Assembly (NCBI RefSeq): GCF_030397665.1
Contig: NZ_JAPUBT010000004.1
Span: 124,001 to 188,000 of the forward strand
Reading direction: 5' to 3'
Length of the DNA: 64,000 bases
Origin: Janthinobacterium sp. SUN073
Lineage (GTDB): Bacteria > Pseudomonadota > Gammaproteobacteria > Burkholderiales > Burkholderiaceae_D
The translations under genes and the position numbers were made by a program. Below are positions 9,035-17,341 of this stretch, in pieces; within the stretch, counting starts at the first letter, position 1; each line of letters begins with the position of its first letter. The notes under the pieces were generated by a model. It was not told where the DNA came from. It saw nothing but the letters and a program-made list of their open reading frames with translations, and made no database searches.

Positions 9035-9946
9035 ATGCGTGTCGCCAGCAGCCAGTACCAAACGCTGATTAATATTTCTCTTCAGCAAAATCAGGAACGC
9101 ATCAATTACCTGACCCAGCAGATGTCCTCGGGCTTGCGCATCCAGCTGCCATCGGACGATCCGATCGGCAATGTGCGCATTTCGCGCCTGACGCGCGAGC
9201 AAGCCATGGTGGCGCAGTACCAGGACAATATCGCCACGGTGAAAGTGCGCCTGCTGAAAAATGAAAACTATCTGTCGAGCATGGTCACCGACATGGGCCA
9301 GGCGCGCGACCTGCTGGTATGGGCCGCGGACGGCAGCAATGCGCCGGACGACCTGAAGGCGATGACGCAATCGCTGATCGCCATGCGCGACAGCGTACTG
9401 TACACGGCCAACCTGAAAGACCAGGAAGGCCGCTATATGTTTTCCGGCACCGCTACCGACCAAGCCGCAATCAAATACGATTCGGCGGCAAATGCAGGTT
9501 CGCGCTACACCTACATCGGCAATACCGACATGCAGACCGTGGTGGTGGGCAATGGCGTGACGCAGACGGCCAACGTCGACGTGAAGAACCTGGAAGTGTG
9601 GCTGAACAAGATCGACCAGACCATCGATACGCTGGGCAAGCCCGGCATCAGCCCCAGCGATCCGGCCGTGCGCGGCGTGGTGCTCGCCGCGCTCGATGGC
9701 ACCGATGATGGCATGGAATTACTTTCAGGCAAGATCGCCATCTTCGGCGGCGCGCAAAACATCCTCTCCACGCTGTCCGGCAATCTGAGCAACGTCTCGC
9801 TGTCGAACGACATGGCCTTGTCAGATCTGAAGAAGACCGACATGGGCGCGGCCGCCATTGACCTGAACGGCTACCAGACGGCGTTGCAGGCCACGTACAA
9901 GGCCTATTCCAAGGTGGGTACCATTTCCCTGTTCGATCTTCTCTGA
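9035..9946 (+). CDS. flgL: FlgL, second hook-filament junction protein (HAP3)
   Basis: FlgL is the flagellin-like junction protein on top of FlgK. The 303-residue product is the normal size. It begins with the flagellin-type N-domain (SLQQNQERINYLTQQMSSGLRIQLPSDDP) and ends with the C-domain helix LNGYQTALQATYKAYSKVGTISLFDLL. AAGGAGAAAAGC lies just before the ATG. It is followed after only 5 bases by an unrecognised gene, so the operon probably runs on. Confidence 0.94.
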   Translation: MRVASSQYQTLINISLQQNQERINYLTQQMSSGLRIQLPSDDPIGNVRISRLTREQAMVAQYQDNIATVKVRLLKNENYLSSMVTDMGQARDLLVWAADGSNAPDDLKAMTQSLIAMRDSVLYTANLKDQEGRYMFSGTATDQAAIKYDSAANAGSRYTYIGNTDMQTVVVGNGVTQTANVDVKNLEVWLNKIDQTIDTLGKPGISPSDPAVRGVVLAALDGTDDGMELLSGKIAIFGGAQNILSTLSGNLSNVSLSNDMALSDLKKTDMGAAAIDLNGYQTALQATYKAYSKVGTISLFDLL

Positions 9947-9951
9947 CCATC

Positions 9952-10995
9952 ATGCAAATCGTTCAGACCTCCTCCTCTTCCGGCGTCAATGCCAAAGGCG
10001 CCGGCACAGCCCGCGTCGTCGATGACGCGTCCGCCACCACCAATGGCAGCGCCAGCACGCGCAGCGAGGCGCCGGCGGCGAGGAGTTCGACGGCAAGCCT
10101 GAAGCGCGGCCTGAACAACTGGGATCACCAGCTGCAGGGAGAAATTTCCAACGCGCAGCAAACGCTCGATTACCTGGAACGCAGCAGCAGCCAGCTGCAG
10201 GCGCTGAAAAGCGAGCTGGCGGCCAAGCTGGCCGCGCGCCAGGGCCGCGAGGGGCAAGTGGAAGCGCGCGTGCGCCAGTTCAGCAATACCTGGAGTCAGC
10301 GCGCCAGCGCCTCGGCCGGCTCGCTCGACGCGCAGCTCGGCTATACCAGCCCGCAGTCGGCACAGCAGCAGTTCAGCATCCGCGGCCTGACCATGGCCAG
10401 CCTGCAGGAAGGTCCACAGGAAGTGCTGGCGTTTTCCGTCGGCGGCGCGAACCAGGCCTTGCGCTCGGTGAATATCGAACCTGGTCTGAGCGAGAGCGAA
10501 ATCGTGTCCCGCTTCGACCGCGCACTCATGCCGTCAGGCATCGGCGTCAAGCTGGGCGAGAATGGCGAACTGGTGTTCAGCACCTCAGAAGCGGCCTGGG
10601 CCAACGTGCGCGACAGCCTGTCCGTGCGCGGCAGCGGCATCCGCTATCCGACCGGCCAGATGAGCCGCGTGCGCACGGATGCGGAACCGGCCGCCATCGC
10701 CCCGGAAGAATGGCATACCGGCGACGTGGAAGCCTTGCGCGCCACCTTGCAGCAAGTGGTGCAGGCGCTGGCGCAGTTGCAGGCGGCGCGCAGTTCCGTC
10801 AGCCTGGCCCTGGCGCAGGCGACGGGACGGGTGGCACGCGCACAACCGGTGCAAGAGAACGTCAGCATGGATACCTTGGCGGAAAACTTCACGCAAAAGG
10901 CCAGCCAGCCCGGCTATGAATCGCTGCTGGCCATCAGCTCGGCGCTCGTCGGCATCAGCCGCGAACGCGTCGTCGCCCTGCTGGGCCTGAAGTAA
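9952..10995 (+). CDS. Unrecognised flagellum-associated protein with a flagellin-IN-like segment
   Basis: I do not recognise this 347-residue protein as a named flagellar component. The N-terminus (1-50) is low-complexity Ser/Thr/Ala without a Sec signal, which is compatible with type III export. Residues 55-115 are helical and heptad-like (NWDHQLQGEISNAQQTLDYL onwards). Residues 158-225 resemble the flagellin IN motif seen in flagellins and FliD: VLAFSVGGANQ, a helix, then SGIGVKLGENGELVFSTSEAA. Residues 252-295 form a second long helix (DVEALRATLQQVVQALAQLQAA). The ATG is 5 bases after the flgL stop, so it should be co-transcribed. It could be an accessory axial or capping protein or a secretion chaperone; the role is inference from position and the weak motif. 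Confidence 0.75.
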   Translation: MQIVQTSSSSGVNAKGAGTARVVDDASATTNGSASTRSEAPAARSSTASLKRGLNNWDHQLQGEISNAQQTLDYLERSSSQLQALKSELAAKLAARQGREGQVEARVRQFSNTWSQRASASAGSLDAQLGYTSPQSAQQQFSIRGLTMASLQEGPQEVLAFSVGGANQALRSVNIEPGLSESEIVSRFDRALMPSGIGVKLGENGELVFSTSEAAWANVRDSLSVRGSGIRYPTGQMSRVRTDAEPAAIAPEEWHTGDVEALRATLQQVVQALAQLQAARSSVSLALAQATGRVARAQPVQENVSMDTLAENFTQKASQPGYESLLAISSALVGISRERVVALLGLK

Positions 10996-10996
10996 G

Positions 10997-11006
10997 CCCC
11001 CCCCCC
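10997..11006. repeat. Run of ten C residues
   Basis: A homopolymer of ten C residues starts directly after the stop codon at 10995 and lies between convergent genes. It is outside any coding sequence, so length changes would not shift a reading frame. It may be a sequencing-difficult site. Confidence 0.9.
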
Positions 11007-11036
11007 GCCGTGCGCTGACTTGGCGCGCGCGACCGT

Positions 11037-13208
11037 TCAGGCAGCCGCCTGAGCCGCCAGCAGGCGATCCATCTGTCCTGCCGGTAACACACGAGAAAAG
11101 AAATACCCCTGCGCATAATCGCAGCCGGCGGCGCGCAGCAAATCGCGTTGCGACGCCGTTTCCACGCCTTCGGCCACGACTTTCAGCCCCAGCCGCTGCG
11201 CCAGCGCAATGATCACCTCGCACAGGCCCAATCCGGCATCGTCGCGTCCCAACTCGCCGACCAGGGAACGGTTGATCTTGAGCACGTCGATATTGGCCGT
11301 TTTCAGGCACGCGAGCGATACCTGGCCGCTGCCGAAATCGTCGAGCGCCAGCGCCAGGCCCATGGCGCGGAACTGGCGTAGCCGGTCGACCACCTGGCAC
11401 GCCTCGTCGAGCAGCACCGCTTCCCTTGTTTCGATGACGATGGCGCCCGGCGCCAGGCCCTGGCGCGCCAGGTGCCCGCCCCAGTCCTGGTACAGCGCGG
11501 CGTCGCAACGAAATTCCACGGCCGACTTGTTGATGCTGATCTGGAACGCGGTGCCATGCTCGTCTTGCCACTGGCGTGCCTGGCGCACCACCTGGCGAAA
11601 CACCCACTCGCCGATATCGATGATCAGACCGTTCGCCTCGGCAAAGGCGATGAAATCGGCGGGCAGCAGCAGGCCACGCAGCGGATGGCGCCAGCGCAGC
11701 AGCGCCTCGGCCCGCTCGACGACACCATCGCACAGGCGGATGATGGGCTGGTAATGCACTTCGAACTGGTCCTGCGCCAGCGCCAGGCGCATCTCGCGCA
11801 CTGTGGTGCGGCGCAATTCGGCCGCCTGCTGCACGGCCGGCGTGAAATAGCTGTAGCCGTTGCGCCCCGCGCTCTTGGCCGCATACATGGCCTGGTCGGC
11901 ATGCCGCAGCAAGCTGTCCGGCGCCTCGCCGTCAGCCGGATACAGCGCCACGCCCACGCTGGCCGACACTTGCGCCGTATCGCCGTCCAGCAAGAAAGGC
12001 AGGGCCAGCGCGGCCGTCAGTTCCTGCAGCACGCGTTCGATGCCGCCCAGCTGCCCCACGCCGGCCAGGATGACGGTGAACTCGTCGCCACCCAGGCGCG
12101 CTACCGTATCGGTGGCGCGCACGCGTTCGCTGATGCGCCGCGCCGCCTGGCGCAGCAGCATGTCACCCTTCTCGTGGCCCAGGCGGTCATTCACCTGCTT
12201 GAAATGGTCGAGGTCGATGAACAGCAGGGCCAGGCAAGCGCCTTCGCGTTTGGCATGGGCCGCCTCGTGCTGCAGCCGGTCGAGAAACATGTGGCGGTTC
12301 GGCAAGCCCGTCAGCTGATCGAAATTGGCTTGCCGCCAGATGCGCTCGGACGCCGCGCGCTGCGCCGTGATGTCGCTGACCAGTGCCAGCGCACCCAGGT
12401 AGGTGCCGCCGGAGTCGAAGATGGGGTTGGTAGCCAGGGTCCCCCACAAGGTGCTGCCGTCACGCCGCAGGAACTTGAATTCATGGCGTTCGGCAATGCC
12501 ATCCTGGCGCCGCGTAATGTTGCGCTCCAGGATGGCGCGTCCCTCGTCATCCATGAAAGCCGCCAGCGGCTGGCCCAGCATCTCCTCGATCTGGTAGCCC
12601 AGCATGTGCGCCATCTTCGGATTGACAAAGCTGGTCAGCGCCTGCGCATCGATTTCCCAGATGCCCTCCTCGGCACTGTGCACGATGCGCCGGAAGCGCT
12701 CTTCGCTGCGTTCAAGCGCCGCCAGCTTGCCCTGGGCCTGCTCCAGCACCAGGCGCAGCGCCTGGCCGTTCGGATCGGCGCTGCCCAGCAGGCTGACGGG
12801 CAAACCGGCCTCGCGCGCGCCGGGACGGGACGGCAACTGCACCTGCAGCTGGATGCGCTCGGGCTCGCTGCTATTGAGCACGCGCTGCACGAACTGCTCG
12901 TAATCGTGACGGAAGGCCTCGTGGATATAGGAACGGAACAGCACGTGGCCCGGTCGTTCCCGCGGCAGGCCGAACAATTCGGCCGCCACCAGGTTCATCT
13001 GCACGATGACGCCATCGAGACCGAGCACGAAATAGGCGACGGGCGCCAGCAGGTATAAATCGTTGAAATAGGCTTGTTCGCGTTCAGCCTTCACCCGTTC
13101 CGGGCTGAAAACGCCATCGTCAAGCAGGGGCGCGGCATGCCGCGGCATGCCGTCGTGGCAGCGCGGGGAGCAATCCGGAGCAGGTACCGCTTGCGGTGGT
13201 GTATCCAT
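11037..13208 (-). CDS. PAS-PAS-GGDEF-EAL cyclic-di-GMP turnover protein
   Basis: This 723-residue cytoplasmic protein should make and/or degrade c-di-GMP. From the N-terminus there are two PAS sensor domains (about 50-150 and 170-285). The GGDEF domain carries an intact ARLGGDEF site and the inhibitory RATD motif (RxxD) just before it. The EAL domain has EALLRW, ISINKS, IETRE, LDDFGSG, VVAEGVET and AQGYFF. One change from consensus is KINRS in place of KIDRS. No membrane segments are visible. The start at 13208 has AAAGGA at 6 bases; an upstream frame adds 36 residues without a ribosome site. It converges on the flagellar operon, which suggests, but does not prove, a role in the switch between motility and attachment. 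Confidence 0.88.
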   Translation of the reverse strand: MDTPPQAVPAPDCSPRCHDGMPRHAAPLLDDGVFSPERVKAEREQAYFNDLYLLAPVAYFVLGLDGVIVQMNLVAAELFGLPRERPGHVLFRSYIHEAFRHDYEQFVQRVLNSSEPERIQLQVQLPSRPGAREAGLPVSLLGSADPNGQALRLVLEQAQGKLAALERSEERFRRIVHSAEEGIWEIDAQALTSFVNPKMAHMLGYQIEEMLGQPLAAFMDDEGRAILERNITRRQDGIAERHEFKFLRRDGSTLWGTLATNPIFDSGGTYLGALALVSDITAQRAASERIWRQANFDQLTGLPNRHMFLDRLQHEAAHAKREGACLALLFIDLDHFKQVNDRLGHEKGDMLLRQAARRISERVRATDTVARLGGDEFTVILAGVGQLGGIERVLQELTAALALPFLLDGDTAQVSASVGVALYPADGEAPDSLLRHADQAMYAAKSAGRNGYSYFTPAVQQAAELRRTTVREMRLALAQDQFEVHYQPIIRLCDGVVERAEALLRWRHPLRGLLLPADFIAFAEANGLIIDIGEWVFRQVVRQARQWQDEHGTAFQISINKSAVEFRCDAALYQDWGGHLARQGLAPGAIVIETREAVLLDEACQVVDRLRQFRAMGLALALDDFGSGQVSLACLKTANIDVLKINRSLVGELGRDDAGLGLCEVIIALAQRLGLKVVAEGVETASQRDLLRAAGCDYAQGYFFSRVLPAGQMDRLLAAQAAA

Positions 13209-13324
13209 GGCTGTCCTTTGCACGGCCGCCCTGGCTACCGGTGGGTGCAGTAGCGAGACTAGCACGCACCATGCGCAGTGTCGAGCGATGCCTGCCGCAG
13301 ATAACGTTTCTGCCACAAGGCCGA

Positions 13325-13783
13325 TCAGCGGCCCTGCCCCATACTGCGCCGGCGCAAGCCGAAATCATGGCCCACCACCAGCAAGGTGCTGGCCACCAGG
13401 CTCGATAGCCCCACGATCAGCTGGATCAGCTTGTCGTCAGGCAAGATCCACAGTGACGAGTCCGGCGCCTCGCAGCCCGTCGCCGCACTGATGAGGGGCG
13501 CGACCCAGGCCGCGTCCGGCGTCACGTCGAGCACGACGGCGCCGTCGGCGCTGGTCTGCATATAAATGTCCCCCCCTTCGGCGAGGGTAAAGCAGATGCC
13601 CACGCCCGTTTCCGTGGCGCGGATATTGTCCTGCATGCTGCGGTTATGTTCCTCGATCCATACTTCCACATCGTACGGCGTTTCCAGGTGCTGCCACGGA
13701 ACGGGGCGAAAACGGGGACGTTCATCCGGGCTTGCCGCCGTGTCGGGAATGTCGGGGATGTTGCTGTCTGCTGCGCCTTGCAT
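13325..13783 (-). CDS. Hypothetical protein, 152 aa
   Basis: I do not recognise this protein. It opens with an acidic, Pro/Asp-rich region (SNIPDIPDTAASPDERPRFRP). A mixed region follows with WQHLETPYDVEVWIEEHNRS and GVGICFTLAEGGDIYMQT, and there is a hydrophobic stretch near residues 118-142 (LIQLIVGLSSLVASTLLVV) that could be a membrane anchor. AAAAGG lies 9 bases before the ATG at 13783, so the 25 extra in-frame codons upstream are unlikely to be translated. It lies 116 bases upstream of the GGDEF-EAL gene on the same strand and may share its transcript. Confidence 0.6.
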   Translation of the reverse strand: MQGAADSNIPDIPDTAASPDERPRFRPVPWQHLETPYDVEVWIEEHNRSMQDNIRATETGVGICFTLAEGGDIYMQTSADGAVVLDVTPDAAWVAPLISAATGCEAPDSSLWILPDDKLIQLIVGLSSLVASTLLVVGHDFGLRRRSMGQGR

Positions 13784-13894
13784 GCTCGTTGACCTTTTCT
13801 GCGGTGATGTTCTGCGGTGATGCGCGGGAGCGGTTGCCCGCCAGCCGCCATTATCCACCGTTCATGGCCAGCATGGTATTGCTGGCGCACACTC

Positions 13895-13909
13895 ATCAGA
13901 AAAACTGAT
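13895..13909. promoter_or_regulatory. Candidate LysR-type operator (ATCAG-N5-CTGAT) upstream of the PACE gene
   Basis: The perfect inverted repeat ATCAG AAAAA CTGAT fits the T-N11-A form of LysR-family boxes. It lies 69 bases before the start of the PACE efflux gene. A LysR-type regulator is encoded on the far side of that gene, so it is a plausible binder. Confidence 0.45.
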
Positions 13910-13977
13910 AGCTATTAACTTTTAACATCAGCATACCTGACTTAAAATACGCGCCATCTCTTCTTTACAGGCTTTAC

Positions 13978-14445
13978 ATGCAAGGCATCAAACGCAAAAT
14001 CGTCTATGTCACCGCCTTTGAAATCATCGGCATGGCCATTTCCACGGCCTGGCTGACCCTGCTTTCGGGCGAGTCGCCCACCAGTACCGGGCCGCTGGCG
14101 ATCATGATCACCACCATCGCCGTGATCTGGAACCTGCTCTACAACACGGCCTTCGAATACTGGGAAATCCGCCAGGTGTCGCGCACGCGCACCGTCTGGC
14201 GCCGCATCCTGCACGCGATCGGCTTCCAGATCACGCTGGTGATCTACCTGATCCCGCTGATCGCCTGGTGGCTCGATATCAGCCTGTGGCAAGCGTTCGT
14301 GCTGGACTTCGCCCTGATGCTGATCATCCCGTGCTACAGCTTCATCTTCAATTACTTCTTCGACGGCCTGTTCGGCGTGCCGCTGTCGGCGCAGCAGCCG
14401 AAGGAAGAGCCCAGCAGCGTTCAGGCCGCTTCGCTGAGCAACTGA
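13978..14445 (+). CDS. PACE-family multidrug efflux transporter
   Basis: This 155-residue membrane protein belongs to the PACE family (AceI-like, tandem BTP domains), proton-driven exporters of biocides and polyamine-like compounds. Four membrane helices are visible, at about residues 8-30, 42-60, 78-102 and 108-132. Glu15, the residue essential for transport in AceI, is present in the same position (VTAFEIIG). The repeated family motifs WNLLYNTAFEYWE and YSFIFNYFFDGLFG close the two halves. The substrate cannot be told from sequence. The 3' end overlaps the convergent LysR gene by 25 bases. Confidence 0.92.
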   Translation: MQGIKRKIVYVTAFEIIGMAISTAWLTLLSGESPTSTGPLAIMITTIAVIWNLLYNTAFEYWEIRQVSRTRTVWRRILHAIGFQITLVIYLIPLIAWWLDISLWQAFVLDFALMLIIPCYSFIFNYFFDGLFGVPLSAQQPKEEPSSVQAASLSN

Positions 14446-15302
14446 AGAAAGGACCGCGCTGCCATGCCCAGCGGCCGGTCCTTCATCCACACCAGGTGGA
14501 TGGGCACGACCAGACCATTGCCCGTATTCTTGAACGCCACGCGGCGCACCCGCCCCGCCGCCAGGGAATGCTGGATGGCCGAGGCGGCAAAGTTGCCCCA
14601 CCCCAGTCCCACCTCCACCATGGACAGCGCCATCGGCAAGCTGTCCGTGCGCCAGTAAGACAAGCCCACCACAGGGCGCGCATCGGCCAGGTCGAGTTCG
14701 CGGCTGGCGACGATGATCTGGCGCAAGTTCACCAATTCCTCGATATACAGGGGCCGGCCCGCCACGTCGGGCGGATGCTGGGTGGAAATAATCGCCAGCA
14801 AGGCATCGCTGCCCACCAACTGGAACTGTTCTTCGTGATTGATGCGCCCGCCAGCGAAGGCCATGCAGGCGCTGATGCGGCCCCGGTGCAGCATGTCGAG
14901 CACATCGTCCTGCGGCGCCGTCAGCACCTCGATGTCGAGCAGCGGATGGCGCTGCGACAGCGCGCGCACGGCGGCCAGGAACGGCGTATGGTCGAGCTCG
15001 GCTGCAATGCCCAGCGAAATGCGGCTTTCCAGACCCTGCGACAATTCCTGTACGTGCAGGTGCAACTGTTTCAGCTGTTCGGCGATCAGGCGCGCATGGG
15101 GCAGCAGCGCCATCGCGGCGGGCGTGGGCACGGCTTCACGCGCGCCCCGGTCGAACAGGGCGATGCCCAGTTCCGCCTCGATGTTGGCCATCGCCATGCT
15201 GACGGCCGACGGCGCCCGGCGCAAGGCGCGCGCGGCGGCCGAAAACGAACCGCCGTCGACGACGGCCAGGAACAGTTCGATGTTATGGCTGGAGAGTTTC
15301 AT
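14421..15302 (-). CDS. LysR-family transcriptional regulator
   Basis: A 293-residue LysR-type regulator. The N-terminal winged helix-turn-helix is FLAVVDGGSFSAAARALRRAPSAVSMAMANIE (about residues 11-42), followed by the effector-binding domain (about 90-290). The start chosen is the ATG at 15302, which gives the canonical MKLSSHNIELF opening; a TTG 21 codons upstream is unlikely. No clear ribosome site is seen for either. The gene converges on and overlaps the PACE efflux gene, so it may regulate that gene, but the usual divergent arrangement is absent. Confidence 0.88.
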   Translation of the reverse strand: MKLSSHNIELFLAVVDGGSFSAAARALRRAPSAVSMAMANIEAELGIALFDRGAREAVPTPAAMALLPHARLIAEQLKQLHLHVQELSQGLESRISLGIAAELDHTPFLAAVRALSQRHPLLDIEVLTAPQDDVLDMLHRGRISACMAFAGGRINHEEQFQLVGSDALLAIISTQHPPDVAGRPLYIEELVNLRQIIVASRELDLADARPVVGLSYWRTDSLPMALSMVEVGLGWGNFAASAIQHSLAAGRVRRVAFKNTGNGLVVPIHLVWMKDRPLGMAARSFLQLLSEAA

Positions 15303-15423
15303 GGAGTGGAAAAGGATGGCACTTTTTGACGCGCCGGCGGTCAAATCGGCAATGACCGAAGTCAACGTGCCTCATCCACTACCCTACCGCGGCGCTTATA
15401 TAGCGCTTGCCTGGCGTGGGCGT

Positions 15424-16173
15424 TTACCCCTTCCAGACGCGCTGCAATCCCGTATCCGCATGAATCCAGCCGCCACGGGGACCGGAGCGGTAATAAAAGC
15501 CCACGCCGCCCTGCTTGAAGCTGCGCACCAGCGAACCGAGCACTTCCGCGTTCAAATTGGCCACGCGGATGTCGGCGGCGCGGCCCGAGATGTGCAGCGA
15601 CTGGCGCGCGGCGGGCACGCCCGCTTCGCGCAGGCGGCTGTTCGATTCGGCCGTGCGGTAGCCCGACAGGATCTCCAGCGGCTGCTCGATGCCGTAGCGG
15701 GCCACGAACGCTTGCGTGCCCCACAGGGTTTCCAGCAGTTTCGGGTCGATGGGCGCCGTCTTCTTGCCGTTCACGTCGCGCAGCAAGTGGCACAGTTCCT
15801 GGTAAGCCGAATCGATGACTTCGCCATCTTTCCAGTACAGCAGCCTGGCCTTTTCATTACTGGCCGGGCGCACCACTTCCAGGGTGCGGGGCTTGAGCCA
15901 GAATTCCAGGTCCAGCGCCTGCGCGTCGAAGATATCGGGAGGCGGTTCCATCTCCGTGATGGCCTGGCGCGACTGCGACGTGATCGAACGGTCGACGCTG
16001 GCCAATTGCGTCGGCTGGGGCGGCACGCCGGTGCGCGGCGCGCGCGGCTTGGCGCTGGCCGAAGCCGAGGCGGGAGCGGCCGTGCGCGAGGCGCAGCCGA
16101 TGAGAGGAGTAGCTACCAGGCCCAGCGCGGCCAAGCCCATACCGTGGTGTAAAAAATTTCTGCGCGATGCCAT
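15424..16173 (-). CDS. DUF882/YcbK-family periplasmic peptidase-like lipoprotein
   Basis: A 249-residue exported protein. The N-terminus (ASRRNFLHHGMGLAALGL) has a twin-arginine-like start, and the signal ends in LIGC, a plausible lipobox. A Pro/Ala/Ser-rich linker follows. The C-terminal half matches the DUF882 (M15-like) family of cell-wall enzymes: LEILSGYRTAESNSRLR, then SLHISGRAADI and WIHADTGLQRVW, which hold the expected His-Asp-His zinc ligands. Related proteins act on or near peptidoglycan; the precise reaction is not known to me. It stands alone, with 121 bases to the LysR start on one side. Confidence 0.85.
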   Translation of the reverse strand: MASRRNFLHHGMGLAALGLVATPLIGCASRTAAPASASASAKPRAPRTGVPPQPTQLASVDRSITSQSRQAITEMEPPPDIFDAQALDLEFWLKPRTLEVVRPASNEKARLLYWKDGEVIDSAYQELCHLLRDVNGKKTAPIDPKLLETLWGTQAFVARYGIEQPLEILSGYRTAESNSRLREAGVPAARQSLHISGRAADIRVANLNAEVLGSLVRSFKQGGVGFYYRSGPRGGWIHADTGLQRVWKG

Positions 16174-16272
16174 AGTCAGTCCAATTTAACGATGGGAATA
16201 CTATAGCGTATTGTGCTGCGAAGAAAAACCCTCAATGCCTATCGTGTCGCCCTCATTTCAGCTTCGGGCGCC

Positions 16273-17109
16273 CTAAGCGGCGGCGGCGCTGGCCAGGCTG
16301 TCCCGATTTGCCTGCGCCAGCGCCGTCAATGGCTTGTCGAGCAGATAACCCTGGGCGACGATGGGCAAGCCCGTGATGGCGGCGATGCGCTGCAGCGCGG
16401 CCAGCGCCGCCGGCGTGTCGAGGCGTTTAAAAATGACGCGGATTTTCGCCGCATGGCACACGGTGACGAAGCTGGCGACGGCTTGCTCGTCGCTGAGGTT
16501 GCCCGCGTCGAGCTTGAACGCATGCGGGTGCAAACGCTCCAGCATGCCCGTGGCCTCCTGCACGCTGGCCACGTTGATGGCCAGGCGGAAACCGTTGCGG
16601 CGGTAATTGTCGGCCACGTAGTTGAGTAGCCAGCCTTGGTTCGGCGTCACCGTCGGCAATTGCAGCACGATGCGCTCGATGGGCAAGCCCAGCGCGTCGA
16701 GGATGCGCTGGAAGGCGTGGCCGTGATTGCTGCTGACGGCGCTCAGCAGGCGGTCATGCACGTTCAGGTACAGGTCGGCCTGCTCCGCTTCGCCCTGGCG
16801 AAAGAAATTGATGGCGTGCAGCATGCGGCACAGCCGGTCCAGCTCCACGGATTCGTCGTCGCTGGCCGCGTGATCGAGCAAACGCCACAGCGACAAGCCC
16901 TCGTCCGCCTTTGACACGCTGCGCGCCAGGCCCTCGAATGCCACCAGCTTGCCGCTGTCCAGTTCGCGCAGCGGCTGGAAAGCGCTGGTCATGGTGCAAT
17001 TGAAAAAGCGCCCCAGCGCCCTGCCCTCCCCGTCGAGCCAGACGCTGGTGCCGGCCTGGGTTTGGTGCGACAAACGGGCCAGGTAGTTTTTCAGGACGGG
17101 AAATGGCAT
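16273..17109 (-). CDS. Degenerate EAL-domain protein, probably not a phosphodiesterase
   Basis: A 278-residue single-domain protein of the EAL fold. Compared with active c-di-GMP phosphodiesterases it keeps the first Glu (in EGL rather than EAL), the Asn (LYLNV), the Lys (FKLD) and the Gln (VAQGYLL). It lacks the second Glu (LQLPT for ELTE), both Asp residues of DDFG (LAINVAS), and the general-base Glu (FKRLDT for AEGVET). It is probably a c-di-GMP binder or a protein-interaction module like other inactive EAL proteins. The start at 17109 has AAGGAG at 5 bases; 42 upstream codons are in frame but lack such a site. It is divergent from the amidotransferase gene. Confidence 0.85.
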   Translation of the reverse strand: MPFPVLKNYLARLSHQTQAGTSVWLDGEGRALGRFFNCTMTSAFQPLRELDSGKLVAFEGLARSVSKADEGLSLWRLLDHAASDDESVELDRLCRMLHAINFFRQGEAEQADLYLNVHDRLLSAVSSNHGHAFQRILDALGLPIERIVLQLPTVTPNQGWLLNYVADNYRRNGFRLAINVASVQEATGMLERLHPHAFKLDAGNLSDEQAVASFVTVCHAAKIRVIFKRLDTPAALAALQRIAAITGLPIVAQGYLLDKPLTALAQANRDSLASAAAA

Positions 17110-17341
17110 ACGTGCTCCTTCATCAGGCTGCGCCGGTGTCCCGCAAGGGGAAGACGGCGCCAAAGTGTGCAGAGTAAGGCAGCGCCAGGCAAAGGAGAAC
17201 GAATGGTTTCGCCATTTGATATGCGCCCAGCACATAAAGGATGCGACAGCCAGCGCATAACGATAGACGCAAACATTCCTTCCCGCCCCTGGCGAGCGCC
17301 CTTACTGTGGGCGTGTACCGATACCATCAGGAAGGGCCGCC

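Noticed and set aside
13132-13151. Tandem GCGGCATGCC repeat
   Set aside because: Only two copies, in frame within the coding start of the GGDEF-EAL gene; probably chance in GC-rich DNA.
14268-15329. A 353-codon plus-strand frame covering the LysR gene
   Set aside because: The minus-strand LysR protein has a clear helix-turn-helix; the plus frame has none and is compositionally odd.
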